From: CAZUXY01 sp964624235 | GTDB lineage: Bacteria > Spirochaetota > UBA4802 > UBA5368 | Length of the DNA: 64,000 nt | Assembly (NCBI GenBank): GCA_964624235.1 | Contig: CAZUXY010000024.1 | Coordinates: forward strand, 1-64,000 | Direction: 5' to 3' | Part shown: in pieces, positions 43,938-52,665 of the stretch | Layout: each line of letters starts with the position of its first letter | Numbering within the stretch: position 1 is the stretch's first letter | Translations under genes and position numbers: made by a program | Notes under the pieces: model-generated | Databases searched by the model: none | What the model was told of the DNA's origin: nothing | Seen by the model: the letters and a program-made list of their open reading frames with translations, nothing else

Positions 43938-45503
43938 ATGGAAAACAAAAAAGAATTATTAACCACCGACTTCATATTAAGAAGGGTCATGTCCGACGGG
44001 GATTCAGGCGGGCCTGAGGTGGTCGGCATCGAAAAGGCCGCTGTGAGCTGGAAGACCGACCGGAGAGGTTTTCTCGGTGCGGCCGCCGCGGCCCTGGCGT
44101 CACTGGGGCTTGCGGGGAAAAAAGCCCGCGCCCAGCAGAAGGAGACGAACGCGCCGGCAAGGATGTGCCACCAGTACGCGTTGGCATACCACGGGCGTCT
44201 GAGCGGAATCATTATCAGCCCCGACGGGAAGCGTTGCGTGGCGACAAGCAGATGGTCCGACGGTTCCATGACCAGGCTGTGGGAGCTCCCCGGCGGAAGG
44301 CTTATGGGCAGGTTCAAGGGCGAGGGGTTGTCCGTACTCAGCCCTGACGGGAAAGTGCTCGCATACCCGGCGGTTGACGGATCGATCCACCTGGTGAATA
44401 CCGCCGATGGAATCGAGACCGCGGCGTTGAGAGGCCATAAACAGGCGATAGTAAGACTCGCGGTCTCGCCCGACGGTACCCTTCTGGCCTCGGCTTCGAG
44501 CCAGGAGATGACGGTTCGGCTCTGGTCGCTCCCGGACGGGAAACCCCGGGGGGTGCTTGCCGGCCATACGAAAAAGGTATACTGGCTCGACTTCACCCCC
44601 GACGGAAAACGACTGGTCTCGACCGGCCTTGACCGGACAGTCCGGGTATGGAGTATGCCCGGCGGGCAGTCGGCAGTCTCGATAAAGATTCCCGATCCCT
44701 ACGGTATCAATTTCGAGTCCGGGTTTGTGCCCGCCCCGGACGGTGAGCACCTCATGTTCCTGATGGGCGGTGGGAAACGGGTTATCTGGAAGCTTTCAAC
44801 CGGGGAAGAGACACACAGGGTGCTTCCCCTTCCACGCCTGTACGCCGATCGCTGGCGGCAGGCCGACCGCGGGAACGCGGTCGTATTCAGCAGTGACGGA
44901 AGGCGCATACTTTTATATAACAGCGCCCGCGCCGGCGGTGAGGCGATGGTGCGGGAATACCCTGGCGGCGCGGTGCTCGCCGTCTTTACCAGTGAAAGCA
45001 AGAGCGATCATGCGGTGCGGATGGCATTCCTTCCTGACGGCAACCATATCGTTACGGCCCGCGCCGGCTACCGTGGTGAACTGACCCTCTGGAAGATTGA
45101 TCCTCCGGCGGGGCTGGTTTCCCGTGGTGATACCGGGTGGGTCCGCAAGCTGTACAGCATCGCGAACTACGGCGACAACTTCGCCGTTTCCCCCGACAGG
45201 ACTTTCGTTGTCGCCGGGGCCGACGGTCGGCTGGCCCTGTTCAGCCTGCCCGAAATGAACTTTGTCGAGTGTTTCTTCGACCATGAAGAGCTGTCTGAAG
45301 ACAGGAAGGTGCGTGTGGCCGAGTTTAAAAACGAAAGAAATGAGACCATCTACCGGGTCATTCCCGAGAAAGGGGCGCTGCCCGCGGGGGCGGTCTGCGC
45401 CTGCGATACGGTGTCGGGTATGCGCAAGTCATCGGGGGGAGGTCCCGGCGGCAGCGGTTACTGCACATGCAACCGTGTCTGCACCTGTGTGCCGGTGAAA
45501 TAA
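43938..45503 (+). CDS. Tat-exported WD40-like beta-propeller with Cys tail (paralogue B)
   Basis: A 521-residue paralogue of the preceding protein. It repeats every feature: the segment with TDFILRRV and GIEKAA...W before the twin arginine (RR at 42-43, DRRGFLG), six or seven blades with LPDGKP-type turns, and a tail with CAC at 487-489, CTC at 509-511 and CTC at 515-517 ending VCTCVPVK. Its tail has one more C-x-C unit than paralogue A, with a glycine-rich spacer (GGGPGGSG). The genes are 58 bp apart and co-directional, probably one operon with the radical SAM gene. Similarity is highest in the pre-Tat segment and tail, meaning these two ends are under selection. Confidence 0.8.
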   Translation: MENKKELLTTDFILRRVMSDGDSGGPEVVGIEKAAVSWKTDRRGFLGAAAAALASLGLAGKKARAQQKETNAPARMCHQYALAYHGRLSGIIISPDGKRCVATSRWSDGSMTRLWELPGGRLMGRFKGEGLSVLSPDGKVLAYPAVDGSIHLVNTADGIETAALRGHKQAIVRLAVSPDGTLLASASSQEMTVRLWSLPDGKPRGVLAGHTKKVYWLDFTPDGKRLVSTGLDRTVRVWSMPGGQSAVSIKIPDPYGINFESGFVPAPDGEHLMFLMGGGKRVIWKLSTGEETHRVLPLPRLYADRWRQADRGNAVVFSSDGRRILLYNSARAGGEAMVREYPGGAVLAVFTSESKSDHAVRMAFLPDGNHIVTARAGYRGELTLWKIDPPAGLVSRGDTGWVRKLYSIANYGDNFAVSPDRTFVVAGADGRLALFSLPEMNFVECFFDHEELSEDRKVRVAEFKNERNETIYRVIPEKGALPAGAVCACDTVSGMRKSSGGGPGGSGYCTCNRVCTCVPVK

Positions 45504-45721
45504 AAGCAGGGAAATGTGCAGCCTTACTACCGCCGGGCCAGTTCTCTTTCCCGCAGAATCGATCTTGATCGTCGTGGGAGAGTAATTACTGCGCCGCGGA
45601 TTCTCCTGTTCATTGTTTTCGCAGGCAATGGACCCGGTTGCATTCAGGAATATTCTCCAGGTGACCGATTTCAGTCTGCGGCATCCCACATCCCCCTGCC
45701 GGACCGCCGTGGAATAACTTA

Positions 45722-45815
45722 TTGACATCTTATATGTTCATTAGCGTAATTTTCCCCGAAGGTTTATGAGGATCATGTGTACCTGTATGCGGCCGGCGTG
45801 TATTATACCGGCCGC
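45722..45815 (+). promoter_or_regulatory. Promoter and 5'-UTR hairpin of the DUF3788 gene
   Basis: TTGACA (45722-45727), a 17-bp spacer and CGTAAT (45745-45750). The transcript then contains GCGGCCGG (45789-45796) and CCGGCCGC (45808-45815), a perfect 8-bp GC stem, 25 nt before the GTG/ATG region at 45841. It could be an attenuator or a shield for the ribosome site. Before the promoter, 45504-45721 holds no gene. Confidence 0.45.
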
Positions 45816-45840
45816 GGCGAATCCAGACCGGGGGACAGCT

Positions 45841-46287
45841 ATGAACGAAACGGCGCTCTGCATCACCTCACCGGGTAATCCGCCTGCCCTCGAAGCCGTT
45901 GAGTCATGGATCGGGGGAAAGGGCTTCGGCTGCTGGAAACGGATAACCGGCATGATCGAACGCAACTACCCCGGCGTCTTTGCTCCTGAATGGCTGTACG
46001 GAGGGAAGAAGCACGGATGGACGCTGCGGTATAAAAAGAGCAGGTCGTTCTGCACGCTGATACCGGAGAAAGGCCGCTGCATGCTGCTGATCGTCTTCGG
46101 CGCGGAAGAACGTTTAAAGATGGAGGCGGTACGGAAACAGTTGTCCGCACGGACCCGTAAAACCTATGACGATGCGACGACCTATCACGACGGGAAGTGG
46201 CTGCTGCTGAATATAGACAATGAATCAGCGCTTGCCGATGCGGAACTGCTCCTGTCGGTGAAGAGACGGCCGAAAAACGCCGGGTGA
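45841..46287 (+). CDS. DUF3788-family protein
   Basis: A 148-residue soluble protein. The sequence WKRITGMIERNYP..WLYGGKKHGWTLRYKKSRSFCTLIPEKG is the pattern of DUF3788, a family of about 140 residues with no known activity, resembling the YdhG/phospholipase-inhibitor-type folds. The frame opens at ATG 45766 (MRIMCTC...), but GGGGGA precedes ATG 45841 at the right distance and the family begins near there, so I start it there. The 25-codon extension includes a strong hairpin and is better read as 5'-UTR. It is adjacent to, but with its own promoter separate from, the propeller operon. Confidence 0.7.
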   Translation: MNETALCITSPGNPPALEAVESWIGGKGFGCWKRITGMIERNYPGVFAPEWLYGGKKHGWTLRYKKSRSFCTLIPEKGRCMLLIVFGAEERLKMEAVRKQLSARTRKTYDDATTYHDGKWLLLNIDNESALADAELLLSVKRRPKNAG

Positions 46288-46347
46288 AAGGCCGCAGGCA
46301 CGGTGGTGCCCACCTGACGCGATGTCGGATCGAACAGGCAAAATAAG

Positions 46348-47271
46348 ATGAAAACCATACTCAATTATCTGGATGCCGCCACAAGGGAAAAATCAGATTG
46401 CGGGGATAAGCTGGTGATCAGGGAGTCCTCACGCGATCTGGGCTGGCAGGGCATAATCATTGAGGCCGGTTCCAGCCCGGAATTTCATCCCGATAACGTC
46501 TGCACACCCTGTTTTTATTTCGCCCTGGATACCTCCTCCGGGTTGAACTGGCGTGCGAAGCGAAACGGGGAGTTCGCCGACATACACAGTTCATCCGGAC
46601 AGATATGGATCAACCCGCCGTGGGAACCGTTTACCCATTCGGTTGTCGAGGAATGCCGTTTCGTTATTCTGGCGGTGGAAGAGGCGCGTCTGCTGGACGC
46701 CGTGAAACCCGTTATGCAGCCCAAAGGTATCCGCACCCCCGATCTCAGGTTCCTGAACACGTACAACGTGGAAGACGATCACCTGAAGCATTTTATCGAT
46801 CTTTTTTACCTTGAAGTGAAAGCGAAGGGGAGAAACGGTCCCGATTATCTGGAGTCCCTGCTGGTGGCTTTTTCGGGTTACTACGCACTCAATTATTCGA
46901 ACTGGTCGGAGCTTGCGTCTGCCGTGCCCGTTAAGTCCAGGATAACCGGTAAGGACCTGACGCTCGTGGAGGAGATCGTAAAGGAAAATATCGGGGAACG
47001 CATATCAATCGACGAACTGGCCTCGGGCCTGCGGATGAGCAAGTTCCATTTCCTTCGTGAATTCAAGAAAGTCACGGGGGAAACCCCCTATCAGTATATC
47101 CTACGTGCGAAGATGTACCGGGCCGAGGACCTCCTGCGCAACAGGGAAATGAAGCTCGTTGACATCGCCTATGCCCTCGGTTTCAGCGATCAAAGCCACT
47201 TTACCAACGTCTTCCGCAGATGGAAAGGGATCTCTCCCGCGATGTTCCGAAAAAGCATTATTCTTCCATAA
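46348..47271 (+). CDS. AraC-family transcriptional regulator
   Basis: A 307-residue regulator. The N-terminal 190 residues look like a cupin-type effector domain with several aromatic residues (HPDNVCTPCFYFALD, WINPPWEPFTHSVVEECRFVIL). The C-terminal AraC module has two helix-turn-helix motifs: ERISIDELASGLRMSKFHFLREF and LVDIAYALGFSDQSHFTNVFRRW followed by GISPAMFRKS. It binds target promoters as monomer or dimer when an effector is bound. Genes nearby (a hydrolase, a DUF3788 protein) could be controlled by it, but nothing in the sequence proves it. The start at ATG 46348 has no strong RBS. Confidence 0.85.
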   Translation: MKTILNYLDAATREKSDCGDKLVIRESSRDLGWQGIIIEAGSSPEFHPDNVCTPCFYFALDTSSGLNWRAKRNGEFADIHSSSGQIWINPPWEPFTHSVVEECRFVILAVEEARLLDAVKPVMQPKGIRTPDLRFLNTYNVEDDHLKHFIDLFYLEVKAKGRNGPDYLESLLVAFSGYYALNYSNWSELASAVPVKSRITGKDLTLVEEIVKENIGERISIDELASGLRMSKFHFLREFKKVTGETPYQYILRAKMYRAEDLLRNREMKLVDIAYALGFSDQSHFTNVFRRWKGISPAMFRKSIILP

Positions 47272-47355
47272 CAGAGCAACATTATGCAAGACGCGGCCCT
47301 TCCCGGCAGGTTTTATTGAAAACAGCATAACTCAAATCTTACCGGGGGTATAGTC

Positions 47356-49218
47356 ATGGGACGGCCACTCGTGCTGCTGTTGACGGCGGTTTTATTTTTC
47401 TCATCGACGCCCGCGTGGGCGCAGAAAACCGATGAGGAACGGATCATTAGTATCATACGGTCCGCTTTTAAAGGAGCGGATGAAAGGGACTGGGAAAAGA
47501 TCGAGTCTCTCCTGGCCAATAAGGTGCTTCTCGATTACACCTCAATGGGCGGCGGGATACCCTCCATCGTAACACCGCGTGAAATCACCGCTTCCTGGAA
47601 GGGGCTGTTGCCCGGCTTCAGGAGCACTCACCATCAAATCGGCCGGTTTTCAGTCAGGGTCAAAGGAAGGGAGGCCGCAGCGTTTTTCCACGGTCTTGCC
47701 CTGCATTACCTTCCGAACCGTGAGGGAGGCGATTCGTGGGTGGTCTCGGGCACGTACGATTACCGCCTGCTGAAGCATCCTGTAAAAGGATGGGTTGTGG
47801 ATAAAATAAAATTCAATCTGCTGCGGCAGTGCGGCAACATCAATCTTCCGAAACTGGCGGTGCGGAATGTGAAAGGCGGCGTTACCTTCCTCCCCGTTGC
47901 GACGGGCAGGGAAACACTTGCGGCGGTGGATGAATTTTTCACCTCCCTTGAAAGCATGGACATCGAACGGTTCATGAAAACGTGGGCCGGCGAGGCCCGT
48001 CAGGTCATGCCCCTTTCCCCCAAAGGATTTCCGGTCCTGTTGCGCGGGAAGGATGCCGTCCACCGGCAGTACCGGGGGCTGCCGGTAAACTTTTCCTCCA
48101 TGAAGTTTCCGCGAAAAGTGTATGCCACCGACGATCCGAACAGGATGATCGTCCAGTATGACGGCGTTATACAGCTCAGGGCCGGCGGCGAGTATAACAA
48201 TATCTATGTGGGTGTGTTCGATGTCAGGAACGGTAAGATACGACAACTCACCGAGTATTTCGATCCGGATATTTTACTGAAGACTTTCGGGGGCGAACCC
48301 GGAAAAAAATTCGGTTCAGCAGGCGGGAGACCGGCGGAAAGGAAGGTTGAGTTTTACAGCGGAGGAGTGAAACTGGCGGGAAGGCTCCATCTGCCGGAAA
48401 ACTTTTCAGAGAAAAAGAAATACCGCGGCGTCGTCGTAACCGGAAGCTGGACGACGGTAAAGGAGCAGATGGCCGGATTCTATGCGGGGAAACTCACTGC
48501 CGGCGGATTTGTGACCATGAGCTTCGATTTCAGGAATTTCGGGGAGAGCAGGGGAGTGCCCCGGGATTATGAGGTCCCGTCGATGAAGGCGGAGGACATC
48601 GTAAGTGCGGTAAAGTACCTGGGTACCCTTTCGTTCATTGAAAGGGACAACATCAGCGCCCTTGCCGTCTGCGCAAGCGCGGGGTACCTGGCAGAGGCCC
48701 TGAGACGGGGCGCTCCGGTGAGAAGGGCGGTTTTTGTGGCGCCCTGGCTCCATAATCCTGAGATTGTGGTGAAAGTATATGGCGGAGAAAAAGGCGTCGC
48801 CGGACTGAAGGCCATGGGAGACCGGGCGATGAAGGAGTACCGTGAACATAACATGGTAAAGTATGTACCGGCGGCGAGCCGTACCGACAAAAACGCGGTC
48901 ATGTACGGTCCTTACGATTATTATCTTAATCCCCAAAGGGGCGCCGTCCCTCAATGGGGAAACCGGTTCGCCCTCATGGCGTGGAGGGGGTGGCTGGAAT
49001 TCGATCCTGTTTCGCTGGCGGGGAGCATACGCACCCCCCTTCTGATCATTCACAGCAGAAAAGCCGCGATCCCCGAGGGGACCGAAAAATTTTTCAAGGG
49101 ACTGAAAGGCGAAAAGCAAATCATCTGGATCGACAAGGCCGACCAGTTTGACTTCTATGACCGGGAACCCTATACAACGGCGGCGGTCGGTCATGCGATA
49201 CAATGGTTTACACGGTAA
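47356..49218 (+). CDS. Exported NTF2-NTF2-alpha/beta hydrolase fusion
   Basis: A 620-residue protein with a Sec signal (MGRPLVLLLTAVLFFSSTPAWA). Two SnoaL/NTF2-like domains follow (about 25-150, EERIISIIRSAFKGADERDWEKI; about 185-300, LAAVDEFFTSLESMDIERFMKTW). The C-terminal 290 residues are an alpha/beta hydrolase: GRLHLPENF, GVVVTGSW, the oxyanion-side FDFRNFGESRG and a nucleophile elbow VCASAGYLAEAL. The serine stands in C-A-S-A-G rather than G-x-S-x-G, so the first glycine is missing. A later LIIHSRKAAIPEGTEKFF and QFDFYDREPY may carry the acid and histidine equivalents. It resembles YcjY-like secreted esterases with fused SnoaL domains, an unusual arrangement. RBS GGGGGTA. A MITE-like element begins right after its stop. 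Confidence 0.7.
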   Translation: MGRPLVLLLTAVLFFSSTPAWAQKTDEERIISIIRSAFKGADERDWEKIESLLANKVLLDYTSMGGGIPSIVTPREITASWKGLLPGFRSTHHQIGRFSVRVKGREAAAFFHGLALHYLPNREGGDSWVVSGTYDYRLLKHPVKGWVVDKIKFNLLRQCGNINLPKLAVRNVKGGVTFLPVATGRETLAAVDEFFTSLESMDIERFMKTWAGEARQVMPLSPKGFPVLLRGKDAVHRQYRGLPVNFSSMKFPRKVYATDDPNRMIVQYDGVIQLRAGGEYNNIYVGVFDVRNGKIRQLTEYFDPDILLKTFGGEPGKKFGSAGGRPAERKVEFYSGGVKLAGRLHLPENFSEKKKYRGVVVTGSWTTVKEQMAGFYAGKLTAGGFVTMSFDFRNFGESRGVPRDYEVPSMKAEDIVSAVKYLGTLSFIERDNISALAVCASAGYLAEALRRGAPVRRAVFVAPWLHNPEIVVKVYGGEKGVAGLKAMGDRAMKEYREHNMVKYVPAASRTDKNAVMYGPYDYYLNPQRGAVPQWGNRFALMAWRGWLEFDPVSLAGSIRTPLLIIHSRKAAIPEGTEKFFKGLKGEKQIIWIDKADQFDFYDREPYTTAAVGHAIQWFTR

Positions 49219-49219
49219 A

Positions 49220-49380
49220 GGATGCAGGGGTGTCTCAAAAGCCTTTTCGATACAAATTCCGCTGCGCGTATTGAGTGATTTAGATGCGTTTCGCATTAAA
49301 AAATGTATCGAAATAAGCGAAATCATAGATGAATTGCTCACGGAATTTACTCAACGACCGCTTTTGAGGCACTCCCATCC
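49220..49380. mobile_element. MITE-like palindromic element
   Basis: A 161-bp element beginning one base after the stop of the hydrolase gene. Its ends are imperfect inverted repeats of about 21-23 bp: left GGATGCAGGGG with TGTCTCAAAAGC, right GCTTTTGAGGC with ACTCCCATCC. Internal stretches also pair: TTTCGATACA with TGTATCGAAA, AAATTCCG with CGGAATTT, TTGAGT with ACTCAA, and ATGCG-TTT-CGCAT as a hairpin. The GGGTGTCTCAAAAG-type end resembles terminal repeats of common insertion sequences. There is no transposase and no coding frame. I read it as a non-autonomous element (or large intergenic palindrome). No second copy was found in the window. Confidence 0.5.
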
Positions 49381-49581
49381 TTTTTTTCGGCCGGCGTTGC
49401 AGAAAACAGCCGTCAGTATTGCCGTTCCTCTTCGGCAGGTTCCGAAGGTTTTCGTAATCCTTTTCGGAATTGTGTTTTTAAAAGGAGAAGGGGAGGGCGG
49501 AAAATTATATTGCGACAGCCGCAATTATTTCCGGAACAGCATTACTCAATGTCGGGCTATGATCGATAAAAGGCATGAAGA
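49381..49581. other. Non-coding gap after the MITE-like element
   Basis: No gene seen. The reading frames have no codon bias and the sequence runs on from the element's outer end to the stop of the unknown minus-strand gene at 49582. Confidence 0.4.
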
Positions 49582-50244
49582 TCACTCCGACGATCTTACA
49601 AGACGGAGCGCTTTCACCAGAGCGGCGTTCCTTGCATCGTTGTCTATGCTCCCTTCACGGCTCATTCCCGATGACCTTACAGGGTAATAACTGAACGGTT
49701 TCCTGCCGATTTTTACGGAGATCTCCCCCACGGCGCTTTTCATGAACACGCCGAACTGGTCAAAAGACATTTTTCCCAGCGACCGCTCGGCCTGCAGGTG
49801 GCAGAAGCCCTTCAGCTCAAGCTGTATCAACCCGGGAAGCCAGCCGTCTTTCATGTAATCCAGGGTCCTCTGTTCACCCATCCACGGCGATTTGACAAAG
49901 GTATTGTCGATGATGAGGTGCTTAACCCTGGGATCATCATGCATCACCTGCAGCATCACGTCACCGCCCTGTTCGATCTGCAGGTAAAACGGTATCTCCT
50001 CCCATACGATGAGCAACACCGCGGGCTCGTCATCGCTGCGGTACGCGGTGAATATCCTGGTGTTTTTATGGAACGTGATGACATGAAAGCTGCGAAAAAC
50101 GCGGCCGTCGATGGATATCTCGTCAGCCGGCGTACAGTTGATATAAGGGATTTCGGCAAAGCTGCCGGCGTTCCCCAGATCGATAATCCGGTCCTGCCGC
50201 CTTTTCAATGTAAACCGACGCCGGTAATTGTATATGCTGCTCAT
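49582..50244 (-). CDS. Conserved-looking soluble protein of unknown function
   Basis: A 220-residue cytoplasmic protein with no signal or membrane helix. The codon use matches nearby genes, so it is coding. The middle has a long predicted beta region (VFRSFHVITFHKNTRIFTAYR, AVLLIVWEEIPFYLQIEQGG). The late segment LIQLELKGFCHLQAERSLGKM followed by FGVFMKSAVGEIS has the look of a helix-rich lid. I find no active-site motif and cannot name a family. ATG 50244 has no clear ribosome-binding site, but its N-terminus (MSSIYNYRRRFTLKRR) is basic and natural. It lies divergent from the HAD gene. Confidence 0.55.
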   Translation of the reverse strand: MSSIYNYRRRFTLKRRQDRIIDLGNAGSFAEIPYINCTPADEISIDGRVFRSFHVITFHKNTRIFTAYRSDDEPAVLLIVWEEIPFYLQIEQGGDVMLQVMHDDPRVKHLIIDNTFVKSPWMGEQRTLDYMKDGWLPGLIQLELKGFCHLQAERSLGKMSFDQFGVFMKSAVGEISVKIGRKPFSYYPVRSSGMSREGSIDNDARNAALVKALRLVRSSE

Positions 50245-50803
50245 TTTCTATTCAACAGGATTAATGCAGTAGTATATTTTCAGCACCGAAACGCGGATTT
50301 CCCTCTGGTTTTCTATTATATATGAAACCCGAAAAAGATCAAGCGATATAGTAAACGGATCAACGGGCCCGGGACCGGGGTGATTTCATTACATGAGTAT
50401 AGACTTTGTTTATTAAATCACTAACTCATCATGACCGGTATTCGTCACGGCGCTGCGTGGGTAGTATACGTCATAGCCGACTCACTGCATCTCAGGCGGA
50501 GTCATATTCCATGTGCGGTATCCGGAGTTGCCACCGACAACTCACGGTGGAGTATTCGCGGGCACGCATCACTATCGCGTTTGGAGTACATGTTCGGAAA
50601 GGACATGCTTTGCCGCGGTTATACCCGCAACTGTCACCTGATGTATCCCGTATTATTACATGGACCGCCGTATCCCCGGGATGCGGCAAAGGTATTTCAT
50701 ATAGTTCTTGCCTAATATTCAGTTTCACATGGGAATTAATGTCTGCTGATCAGGCCGTCGCCGGTCTTTAACCGGGGCGATTTTATTGTTAGAGGGTGTT
50801 CCT
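50245..50803. other. Long intergenic region with no recognisable gene
   Basis: 559 bases. The longest frame (50406-50771) reads like random sequence with no family signal, and codon use differs from the neighbours. I see no tRNA, no clear promoter and no strong hairpin. A faint AT-rich stretch (50310-50420) is a plausible promoter region for the minus-strand gene. Confidence 0.45.
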
Positions 50804-51469
50804 GTGCTGGAAGCGGTCCTTTTCGACATGGATGGCGTCATTATTGACAGCGAACCGTTGCATATCAGGGTTGTCATGGACATCCTGAAAAACCGCGGTG
50901 TGGATATTTCATTCGATCATCTCAAGAGATTCATAGGCGTGTCCAACACGGAAATGTGGACCGCGCTGATCGCGGAATTCCGGCTCGATGCAACAGCCGC
51001 CGGGTTGAGCCGTGCCCAGCATGAGATGAACATCAGGGCATTGGACGAACATGACGATCTGATGATACCGGGAACCGGCGAACTGCTTCGTGATATCAGA
51101 AAGCACCGCCTGAAAACCGCCATAGCATCGTCGTCGAACCCGGAATACATCAGGGCGGTGATCGATAAGCTGCATATCGCCGGTTATTTTGATACAGTGG
51201 TCAGCGGCGAGCAGGTCCCGCGCGGGAAACCGATGCCCGACATTTTTGTCAAAACCGCCGAACTGCTGGATGTCCAACCGGGTGACTGTGTCGTTATCGA
51301 GGACTCCGACCACGGGGTCAGGGCCGCTGTCGCCGCCGGCATGAAGGTGATAGGATTCAGGAATCCGCATTCGGGAAGCCAGCTTCTGGCGCAGGCCAAC
51401 TGTACGGTGGATTCGATGGGGGACATTACCATGGGGCTATTGAGCAGAGTCCACGGCGTGCGGCCGTAA
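50804..51469 (+). CDS. HAD-superfamily phosphatase, beta-phosphoglucomutase/YniC-like
   Basis: A 221-residue HAD enzyme. Motif I is LFDMDGVIIDSEP (Asp nucleophile and Asp+2), the cap is an all-helical C1 type with the typical RHMDILKNRGVDIS-like helix, motif II is IASSSNPEYI, motif III includes the GKPMPDIFVKTAELL lysine, and motif IV is VVIEDSDHGVRAAVAAGMKVIGF. Length and cap match beta-phosphoglucomutase-like phosphatases acting on sugar phosphates. GTG 50804 is chosen because AGAGGG precedes it by 5 nt; a TTG six codons earlier is possible. It is convergent with the efflux carrier gene, 15 bp apart. Confidence 0.88.
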   Translation: MLEAVLFDMDGVIIDSEPLHIRVVMDILKNRGVDISFDHLKRFIGVSNTEMWTALIAEFRLDATAAGLSRAQHEMNIRALDEHDDLMIPGTGELLRDIRKHRLKTAIASSSNPEYIRAVIDKLHIAGYFDTVVSGEQVPRGKPMPDIFVKTAELLDVQPGDCVVIEDSDHGVRAAVAAGMKVIGFRNPHSGSQLLAQANCTVDSMGDITMGLLSRVHGVRP

Positions 51470-51484
51470 AGGACCCTGTCGGCT

Positions 51485-52429
51485 TCATGGACTGATGATG
51501 ATCAGGATCCCGCTCAGCGATACCATGCTCATTATAGCTGAGATGAAAATGGCGCTTCCCACCAGCCTGCCGTCACCGCCGTAATGCTCGGTAACCACGT
51601 AGGTGCTCACTCCGATCGAACACGCCGAAAGCAACAGCAGTATTTGCGCATGGACCGTGTTCATGCCGATTCCCGCCGCCGTAATGAGGCCGCAGACAAT
51701 GATGGGTCCGATGAAGGTCTTGATGAATGCGGCTCCCAGGGGAGGGAAGAGCGCGCCGCGCAGCAGCGCGGGATCCATGGTGGCGCCTATACCCATGAGC
51801 GCCAGCGGCAGGGCCATGCCGCCCAGGGACTCACAGGTGCGCGCGAAAGCCAGGGGCACGTGAACTCCCATTATATTTACCGCCAGTCCCAGCGCGCAGG
51901 CCATCACCAGGGGATCGGTCAGTATCGACCGCGCGAGGTGGGCGTACCCCTCCTTGCCGTCCCTGCCGTTGTAATGACGAAGAAACAGCACCGCCAGGAT
52001 GTTGTGGAATATAATGGTGGGCGTGAAGATGAGGATCGCGATCCCGGCGCTTGAACCTTCGGCCGGGGTATGGGCGAAGGCGTAATAAATGACCGGCAGG
52101 CCCACATAGGCGTAATTTCCCCTGATGGAGGCGTGGACGAAGGAGGCGATGGATTCGCGGCGCAGCGCAAAGACCCCCGCCGCGCCCCATGCCAGCAGTG
52201 CCAGCACCAGCACGTGCGCCATGAGCACCAGTACCGAAGGCAGCACTTCCCTGTACGAAACACTCATGGATGCCGTCTTAATGAACAAGAGCGGGGTTAT
52301 GCCGAAAATGAATACCAGCCGGTTGACCGCGGGGAAAAAATTATCGGGGAACAGGCGGAGTTGCCGCACCACTACCCCCAACAGGATGATCGAAATGATC
52401 GGGAAGAGAATGTTGAAAATCGCGAGCAT
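51485..52429 (-). CDS. Auxin efflux carrier (AEC) family transporter
   Basis: A 314-residue, ten-helix inner-membrane protein of the AEC/BART superfamily. The start IISIILLGVVVRQLRLFPDNF, then the split-helix NYAYVGLPVIYYAF motif (about 125-138) with its glycine-proline break, and a repeat in the C-terminal half (GGMALPLALMGIGATMD) are typical. Bacterial members export or exchange malonate, malate or other organic anions. No decarboxylase or malonate gene is nearby, so the substrate is open. ATG 52429. Confidence 0.85.
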   Translation of the reverse strand: MLAIFNILFPIISIILLGVVVRQLRLFPDNFFPAVNRLVFIFGITPLLFIKTASMSVSYREVLPSVLVLMAHVLVLALLAWGAAGVFALRRESIASFVHASIRGNYAYVGLPVIYYAFAHTPAEGSSAGIAILIFTPTIIFHNILAVLFLRHYNGRDGKEGYAHLARSILTDPLVMACALGLAVNIMGVHVPLAFARTCESLGGMALPLALMGIGATMDPALLRGALFPPLGAAFIKTFIGPIIVCGLITAAGIGMNTVHAQILLLLSACSIGVSTYVVTEHYGGDGRLVGSAIFISAIMSMVSLSGILIIISP

Positions 52430-52665
52430 CGTCAGGTTCCCGTATTATACACGGAGTGGAATGGATCGTTCAGTGTCTTAATGCACAACATGCAACCGGA
52501 ATATAAAACCGGGGAATTTTTGTCATCTGTAAATTGGGTTCATACGGTGAAGCGGGGGAATCACTGTCGGAAACGGGGACCTTACAATTGCCCGAAAACG
52601 AAAGGTTTTTCCCGGCCCGCTTCCGCTTTACCGGCAACCGGCATCCTGGTTCATGCTGCAGAGTA
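52430..52665. other. Intergenic stretch before the respiratory operon promoter
   Basis: No gene visible; together with the promoter region and the leader to 53023 it forms a 594-base gap. The open frames lack codon bias. Confidence 0.4.

Noticed and set aside
45766..45840. Upstream ATG as the true start of the DUF3788 gene
   Set aside because: The internal ATG at 45841 has a better ribosome site and matches the family start, while the extension carries a strong hairpin.
50406..50771. Plus-strand frame of 121 codons in the long intergenic region
   Set aside because: It has no ribosome site, no family resemblance and shifts composition relative to real genes; a second overlapping frame of similar length is equally unconvincing.
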